Assembly: GCA_902770245.1 (NCBI GenBank) | Contig: CACXSS010000017.1 | Coordinates: 1-37,166 of the forward strand | Origin: an uncultured Planctomycetota bacterium | GTDB lineage: Bacteria; Planctomycetota; Planctomycetia; Pirellulales; Thermoguttaceae | Direction of reading: 5' to 3' | Length of the DNA: 37,166 nucleotides | In this document: positions 32,787-37,166 of the stretch, piece after piece | Layout: each line of letters begins with the position of its first letter | Position numbering within the stretch: position 1 is the first letter of the stretch | Program-made: the position numbers and the translations under genes | The notes under the pieces: model-generated | What the model was told of the DNA's origin: nothing | The model's database searches: none | The model's input: the letters and a program-made list of their open reading frames with translations, nothing else

Positions 32787-33791
32787 TTACAAATACATTT
32801 TGATTTTTTCTGGAAGTTGATTGTAGGGATACAGTTTTTCGTAATCCAGTAAACCAGACAGCGCGCGAGAAAAGACGTGAAAGCCCTTTTCCGCCAAAAC
32901 TGCAACCGGGTTGAGTCCTCCGACTGTTACAACGCCGATTCGCCCATCGTCAACAGGAATACCCAACAGCGATTGGTTGGGGCGTCCGACAAGGATGTAC
33001 GACCCCAGACCGATAGCTTTCATTTGCTTGCCGATTTCTTCGACTTTTGGCCGCGACTCGGCAGGCGTTTCTCGAAAGCCCGCGCCGACAATGCCGTCGC
33101 CGTGACGAACGGCTCCGCGGAAGTCCGTCAGACCGGCGCGAATAAACAATTCAAGCGGGTCTAAACTGATGCCGTCATAATGAATAATTTCGGTAAAACG
33201 GACTGGCTGATGGTTCTCAAAGCGAAGCAGTCCTGCAAACCGCGATTGCATCGGAACTCCATTTTTCAGCAGCGCGCCGTTGAGGGTAATCGTGCAAACG
33301 GTGCAAAACCCGATTTTATCGTACGGAACGGAAACGTCTCCGGCGCGTTCGCCTGGTCCTAAAAGGCATACCAGCGTTCCCATCGAATAACCGCAGGCAA
33401 AGACGTCGCAAATCTCTTTAATGCACCCGGCAAAAATATGGGGATCGACCAGGGAAACGTTGACAATAACTTTCCCGCTTCGCTTTGCCAGATCAAACGT
33501 CATTCGATAAATCATCTGATCGATTTTCGACGACATATATCCAACTCGCTGAAGCGCTTGCAGGTCATGAAGCTGTTCCTGACCAAATGTGGTAAGAACG
33601 CGTCCCTGACGCCCTACGGATTCCGTAAATCCTTCTTGATCCAATTCCTGAAGGTACATTCTCACTGCGCGTTCCGAGACGTCCATGTCGGCAAGCGTCA
33701 GAGCTTGAGCTATGGCTATTGAACTGAGCGGGCGATTCTCAGACTGCAAAACTTCCAGAATGGCTTTTTTCTTTTTGTCTACTTTATCCAT
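32787..33791 (-). CDS. NrpR-like transcription regulator (winged helix plus DUF128)
   Basis: A 334-aa protein with an N-terminal winged helix-turn-helix (about residues 5-70: KAILEVLQSENRPLSSIAIA, then ERAVRMYLQELDQEGF) and a C-terminal NrpR/DUF128 regulatory domain, seen in VGRPNQSLLGIPVDDGRIGVV and TVGGLNPVAVLAEKG. In methanogenic archaea NrpR represses nitrogen-assimilation genes and responds to 2-oxoglutarate, usually with two such domains; here there is one. Homologues occur in some bacteria with unknown targets. It probably senses a small metabolite. It lies between the toroid gene and the acidic protein gene, all on the minus strand, with a heptamer repeat in front. Confidence 0.8.
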   Translation of the reverse strand: MDKVDKKKKAILEVLQSENRPLSSIAIAQALTLADMDVSERAVRMYLQELDQEGFTESVGRQGRVLTTFGQEQLHDLQALQRVGYMSSKIDQMIYRMTFDLAKRSGKVIVNVSLVDPHIFAGCIKEICDVFACGYSMGTLVCLLGPGERAGDVSVPYDKIGFCTVCTITLNGALLKNGVPMQSRFAGLLRFENHQPVRFTEIIHYDGISLDPLELFIRAGLTDFRGAVRHGDGIVGAGFRETPAESRPKVEEIGKQMKAIGLGSYILVGRPNQSLLGIPVDDGRIGVVTVGGLNPVAVLAEKGFHVFSRALSGLLDYEKLYPYNQLPEKIKMYL

Positions 33792-33824
33792 GAATGCGGA
33801 ATATCTTTAGATGAGCGCTTTGCG

Positions 33825-33859
33825 TAATTACTAATTACTCATTACTAATTACTAATTTA
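33825..33859 (-). repeat. Heptamer tandem repeat (TAATTAC type) at the toroid gene stop
   Basis: Five units TAATTAC, TAATTAC, TCATTAC, TAATTAC, TAATTTA follow in a 7-bp period. The stop codon of the upstream toroid gene (33857-33859) is part of the last, degenerate unit. The tract fills most of the gap before the NrpR-like gene. Confidence 0.82.
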
Positions 33860-36316
33860 TTGATAAATGCTCAAATGCCGAATGTAAATTTCCATAATCA
33901 TCAGATTCATGGTGGTAATGTAATGCTTTCCGCCTATATTGGACCATTTATCTCTCGTTGGCTTTTCCGTGTCCCAGCTTCCGCCGCATGGATGGTCTGC
34001 AGGCAGCTGAGTTCTTTGTAACAGCGGCATAATTGCAGATTGCCATGTTTTCCAGGCTTCGCCTTTTTGCGCGAACATGACAGCAGTGCCGTAGTACCAA
34101 TAATAGACGTCGGTGTCGTATTCTAAATCGTGATTTTTCCCCGGCGCGTTTTGGAGCAAATATGGGATCGTCTGTTGGGAATCAACCAAATCGGGATTGA
34201 TGCACCACTGCATAAAAAGCCCTTCGGCGGTCATGGCAGGGGTTGTCTTTTTCCAATCAGCGTATTTAGAATCCATTCCAATATCGGGATTGTAAATAAA
34301 ACGCTTGTTTTCAGGATTTTGCGCTCGATTAAGCCAGCGTTGGGCGTTGTTGAGCGATGGAATAACTTCGTCTGGCTCGAGGACTTCTGCAGCCATCGCT
34401 GAACGGAGAGCCATAATTTGCCAGCCGGAAGACGACGTGTCAGACTCTATATGAGGCTGCCCTTCCATTCCCATGGTTTCATAACGCCAACCGCCCAATC
34501 TGGGGTTTTGAGTGGCAATAATATATCGCGCCGCCGCTTGAGCTGCCGGCAGCAGCTTTGGATCGTGCGTCAATCCGTATGCTTCGCACAAAGCCGTTGC
34601 CGCCATGGCGTGAGCGTACGAACGATAATTGTAAAACTCGTTATTGGCTTCGTTGGAGTCAATAACGTCGTCGGCGTCGTATATGGCGCCGATCGCTCCC
34701 TTAACGCCATTTTTCCCAACAATGGGAACTGTTTGTTGATGTTGGACTAAAAAGTTAAGCCCTTTTTGAATTTCTTCCCGGTATAAGCCATCTTTATGAG
34801 TGTACCCGGCGCCGAGCATGCTCAACAAAGCCAAAGCCGTTGCGGCAGTGTCGCATTTTTTCGTTCCGTTTTGCTGCAATTCCTGACTGACTTTAAGCGA
34901 AGCGGGCTGTTGATGGAAACGCCAGCGTCCGTCTGGCCACTGAGTTTTAGAAAGGAACTTCAGACCGTTTTCAATCGTTTGATTTATTTCAGCGTCGCCG
35001 CCGAAACTGGTTATCATTTGAGGTCGGATTGAGGGCGCTCGCTTTTTATAGGCGTCGGAAGGAACGACGTCGTTTCGCTTTATCGACACAATAGATGGCG
35101 CGCCAATGGACACCGTCGATTCCGGCGGCGTTTCCAGACTTCTGAATTCATTTCCGTTTAATCCTCCCAGCCCGGCATTGAAATTGCGCGGAATAGAAAC
35201 GCTTGTTGGACGTTTGGGAGAATCAAGGACAATGCTTTTGGAAATGTCTTTCGAGGTCAATTCGTTGTAGGCGGTGGGGGAGTCGTAACTGGCGCGAGGA
35301 ATCCCGCGGGGTCCCTGCGAAACAGGCGTTAGCGTTTGAGCTTTAGGAGCCGCAGAACTGGCTTTTGCCAAAATCGCGTTTTCCTTAACATGATTGACGC
35401 TGCTGGGGCGAAGCGTCGTTACAGGCTGAATCAGTTCTGGAATAGAGCTGACGCTCTGTTCGGGCGTATCAATGTTTAAGTCCGGCATGGCGTCAATACG
35501 GCGAATATCGGGAATTGACGATTCGTCTATCGTTGGACGAATTGATTCGGTATTCCCCACGTCAAGAACCACCTTGGAGGAGTCCGCTGCAACACTTTGC
35601 TCTCCCATCGAACCGAGGTCTGATTGAGGGGCGTCGTGCTCTACTGTTGAAATGAGCTGGTCATGTTCCGGCAGGGGAACGCTTTTGTGAATGTTGCTGG
35701 GGTTGAATTGAGTGTTAAACGTTCGGCTGACGTCGGGCTGAACGTCTTCCGAAGGCGCTTCAATCTCATTGACTGCGATTGGAGTTACATTAGGAATGTC
35801 AGACAGCTCCGGCGAGTCTGGAGTTTGAAATTCGTGGTCGAACGATGAATTGAATTCGTCTACGGCGGGCAGCGTTTTTTCATCGTTAAATTCCTGTTCT
35901 TCAGCAGGCGACGTTGGCGTGAGCTGTTCAAAACTGTCTTGAATTTGGGGCGAGTCCAGCCGGCTTTCATCGTATCCGGAAATAACCTTCGGCTCACGGA
36001 CGGGTTCCGGGTCGGATAGAGCTTTTTCCTCGTCTGCAGGTTGATGATTTTCCGACAGATTTATATCCAGTTTGACGTATTTGTCATGAATATAGGCGAG
36101 CAAACCGATATGAGCCAAAAGACTGAGAATCAGGCAGAGCTGAATTCGAAACAGCCAATGGGAGCGTTTTTCAGAAAGAATCTCTTCATACGAAGCGGCG
36201 TTGGCAGACGTCTGCGTCTGGACGCCATTGCTTGCCGGCGCGGCATTTGCTGAAGAAACGGTTGTTTCTGAAATCGGACGGTTTATTTGCTTTCGGTTTG
36301 ACGAAGTTGGCTTCAT
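33857..36316 (-). CDS. TonB/TolA-like membrane anchor fused to a squalene-cyclase-like toroid
   Basis: An 819-aa protein encoded 3 bp after exbD. Residues about 54-76 form a single N-terminal membrane helix (RIQLCLILSLLAHIGLLAYI) with Ser65-x3-His69, the SxxxH spacing of TonB and TolA helices that couple to ExbB/ExbD or TolQ/TolR. Residues about 80-450 are a Pro/Ser/Asp/Glu-rich linker. The C-terminal ~370 residues are an alpha/alpha toroid of the prenyltransferase/squalene-cyclase fold (GLKFLSKTQWPDGRWRF, AARYIIATQNPRLGGWRYET). The cyclase acid motif DxDD is replaced by KCDTAATA, so cyclase activity is unlikely. Such proteins are often labelled squalene-hopene cyclase in planctomycetes. An envelope role driven by proton motive force is inference. 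A weak GAGA precedes the ATG. Confidence 0.75.
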   Translation of the reverse strand: MKPTSSNRKQINRPISETTVSSANAAPASNGVQTQTSANAASYEEILSEKRSHWLFRIQLCLILSLLAHIGLLAYIHDKYVKLDINLSENHQPADEEKALSDPEPVREPKVISGYDESRLDSPQIQDSFEQLTPTSPAEEQEFNDEKTLPAVDEFNSSFDHEFQTPDSPELSDIPNVTPIAVNEIEAPSEDVQPDVSRTFNTQFNPSNIHKSVPLPEHDQLISTVEHDAPQSDLGSMGEQSVAADSSKVVLDVGNTESIRPTIDESSIPDIRRIDAMPDLNIDTPEQSVSSIPELIQPVTTLRPSSVNHVKENAILAKASSAAPKAQTLTPVSQGPRGIPRASYDSPTAYNELTSKDISKSIVLDSPKRPTSVSIPRNFNAGLGGLNGNEFRSLETPPESTVSIGAPSIVSIKRNDVVPSDAYKKRAPSIRPQMITSFGGDAEINQTIENGLKFLSKTQWPDGRWRFHQQPASLKVSQELQQNGTKKCDTAATALALLSMLGAGYTHKDGLYREEIQKGLNFLVQHQQTVPIVGKNGVKGAIGAIYDADDVIDSNEANNEFYNYRSYAHAMAATALCEAYGLTHDPKLLPAAQAAARYIIATQNPRLGGWRYETMGMEGQPHIESDTSSSGWQIMALRSAMAAEVLEPDEVIPSLNNAQRWLNRAQNPENKRFIYNPDIGMDSKYADWKKTTPAMTAEGLFMQWCINPDLVDSQQTIPYLLQNAPGKNHDLEYDTDVYYWYYGTAVMFAQKGEAWKTWQSAIMPLLQRTQLPADHPCGGSWDTEKPTRDKWSNIGGKHYITTMNLMIMEIYIRHLSIYQ

Positions 36317-36319
36317 TGG

Positions 36320-36733
36320 CTATTTTCTCGCTTTGGCGGTTACGCAATAATCGGTAATTCCCACCTCTCGGCAGGCGTCAATACAGAAAAAAACCGGTTC
36401 GAAACGGCAATCGCGGTCAGCTCGAACGATAACGTTGTTTTTGGTCGGATTGCTGTTCCAGTGAACTTTGAGAGCTTTAATCAACTCATCTGCTGTAAGA
36501 TGATCTTCCCCGATAAAATACTCTCCATCGGAGGAAATGTTAATAATCAGCTCTTTGGGCTGTTCGATCAAGGGTTTAGCGATGCTGGTTTCAGGAATGT
36601 TGATGTCCATGCGACGTTCTTCCTCTGAAAAACGGGACGAAACAAGGAAAAATATAACCAGCAGAAACACGACGTCAATTAACGGCGTGAGGCTCAGATT
36701 TGACAGCGCTTTACTTTGCGGTAATTGAATCAT
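36320..36733 (-). CDS. exbD: ExbD/TolR family biopolymer transport protein
   Basis: A 137-aa inner-membrane protein that works with an ExbB/TolQ-type channel to harness proton flow. The N-terminal helix LSLTPLIDVVFLLVIFFLVS carries the conserved Asp (LTPLIDVV) needed for proton coupling, followed by DINIPE and a periplasmic ExbD fold (IINISSDGEYFIGEDHLTAD, VIVRADRDCRFEPVF). The ATG at 36733 is chosen over an upstream in-frame TTG at 36808 because a promoter predicts transcription starting only a few bases before that TTG. No ExbB/TolQ gene is in the window. It is followed after 3 bp by the toroid gene. Confidence 0.92.
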   Translation of the reverse strand: MIQLPQSKALSNLSLTPLIDVVFLLVIFFLVSSRFSEEERRMDINIPETSIAKPLIEQPKELIINISSDGEYFIGEDHLTADELIKALKVHWNSNPTKNNVIVRADRDCRFEPVFFCIDACREVGITDYCVTAKARK

Positions 36734-36819
36734 CTTATCTGACGTAATTGCAATCTCTGACGATGTTAAACCAGGAACGCTCTGCGCTTTTCTCCAGCGC
36801 GAACGCAAATCTTTTTCGT

Positions 36820-36848
36820 ATTATAATACAAATTAATAATCTTTGCAA
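36820..36848 (-). promoter_or_regulatory. Promoter of the exbD-toroid operon
   Basis: On the minus strand TTGCAA (36843-36848) and TATAAT (36820-36825) are exactly 17 bp apart. The predicted leader to the ATG at 36733 is about 80 nt. Confidence 0.75.
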
Positions 36849-37036
36849 TAGTTTAAACGTCTTTTAGATGAAATTTTCTAACAAAAATAAAAGGTTTCGG
36901 AGGATTTTGACGCCCCCCGGGGTCGAATTTTTGCCAATATTTTGTATAATCCCCAATTAGAGCTATTTGAGCGAATCGCTTGACAGGCTTTTTGTTTTGA
37001 CAAAATTAAATTGAATAAACTGACAAATATACAACC
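36849..37036. other. Intergenic region between the exbD operon and the right-end gene
   Basis: No gene supported. It contains the upstream side of the exbD promoter and, on the plus strand, a TATAAT (about 36945-36950) that may be the -10 of the right-end gene but has no matching -35 at the usual distance. A frame on the minus strand across 36878-37132 runs antisense to the better start at 37037 and has no family signature. Confidence 0.4.
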
Positions 37037-37123
37037 ATGGCAGAAACCGCAGAGGAATTCCGCAACCGGCTTATTAACCAATACAACGAAATCGCCCGTC
37101 TGGCAGGGGCGCCCAGACGTTGA
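37037..37123 (+). pseudogene. N-terminal fragment resembling a sensor histidine kinase, interrupted at a probable junction
   Basis: The 28-codon frame starts MAETAEEFRNRLINQYNEIA and continues RLAG, then changes to APRR and a stop. In planctomycete sensor kinases a segment like this is followed by LAHEIKNPLS (the phosphoacceptor His box). Here the match breaks exactly after LAG(G/A). The following ~55 bp are more GC-rich and, on the opposite strand, read in an open frame (LTKEQKERLEKDAAFNVWAP). The simplest explanation is a chimeric contig end; a real truncation is the alternative. The kinase identity rests on a short match and is tentative. Confidence 0.45.
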
Positions 37124-37166
37124 AGGCCGCATCCTTTTCCAGCCGCTCCTTCTGCTCCTTCGTCAG

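Noticed and set aside
33857..36316. Functional squalene-hopene cyclase
   Set aside because: The catalytic DxDD motif is missing and the protein has an N-terminal anchor and long linker unlike true cyclases.
36878..37132. An 84-codon minus-strand frame at the right end
   Set aside because: It crosses the probable chimeric junction and lies antisense to the kinase-like start at 37037.

Overview
The window looks like a chromosomal piece of a Gram-negative Planctomycetota bacterium, possibly a Pirellulales-type lineage; this assignment is inferred from gene content and is not proven. The clues are lpxK (lipid A), a PEP-CTERM surface protein with an exosortase-A-type polysaccharide locus, a ThiD2-ThiE fusion, a short UvrC-like nuclease, an ExbD/toroid-protein pair, a membrane WD40-type protein, and many genes without a clear Shine-Dalgarno sequence. 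No tRNA, rRNA, CRISPR array, transposase or phage gene was seen.

Layout. 1-3.7 kb: 3' part of lpxK, a frameshifted TlpA-like thioredoxin, a probably leaderless MTA/SAH nucleosidase-like gene, a structured inverted-repeat element, and rpsD. 3.9-6.9 kb: a 948-aa PEP-CTERM protein. 7.0-13.4 kb: purD, clpC, a membrane TPR protein and pfkA, separated by repeat-rich gaps. 13.7-20.4 kb: a ThiD2-ThiE fusion, a small HTH/zinc-ribbon protein, a 94-aa unknown, rfbA with an RmlC-like cupin, a 175-aa unknown, an exported esterase and a short UvrC. 20.4-28.7 kb, minus strand: a polysaccharide operon running sugar transferase, deacetylase, glycosyltransferase, VanZ-like protein, O-glycosylation ligase, ABC-2 permease, short UDP-sugar dehydrogenase, rluA-like gene. 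29.1-30.8 kb: a membrane WD40-type protein. 30.9-36.8 kb, minus strand: exbD, a TonB-like/toroid hybrid, an NrpR-like regulator and a very acidic helical protein. The right end holds the start of a possible histidine kinase that stops abruptly at what looks like a chimeric junction.

How it fits together. The polysaccharide genes match the set that accompanies exosortase A (initiating transferase, deacetylase, Stp1-type glycosyltransferase, O-ligase), and the PEP-CTERM protein is a typical client of such a system; the exosortase itself is not in the window. RfbA, the RmlC-like cupin and the short dehydrogenase could supply activated sugars.

The most unusual non-coding signal is a family of short tandem repeats that all have a 7-bp period but different sequences (AGTAGGG, AGTAGGC, AATTAGC, AGTTGCG, TAATTAC, AGGAGTG). 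They occupy at least nine tracts, and in four genes (PEP-CTERM gene, pfkA, the 175-aa gene, the toroid gene) the stop codon lies inside the repeat. Pairs of tracts in opposite orientation enclose GC-rich palindromes. The most unusual protein signal is the gene directly after exbD: a TonB/TolA-like N-terminal membrane segment with an SxxxH motif, a long linker and a squalene-cyclase-like toroid without the cyclase acid motif.
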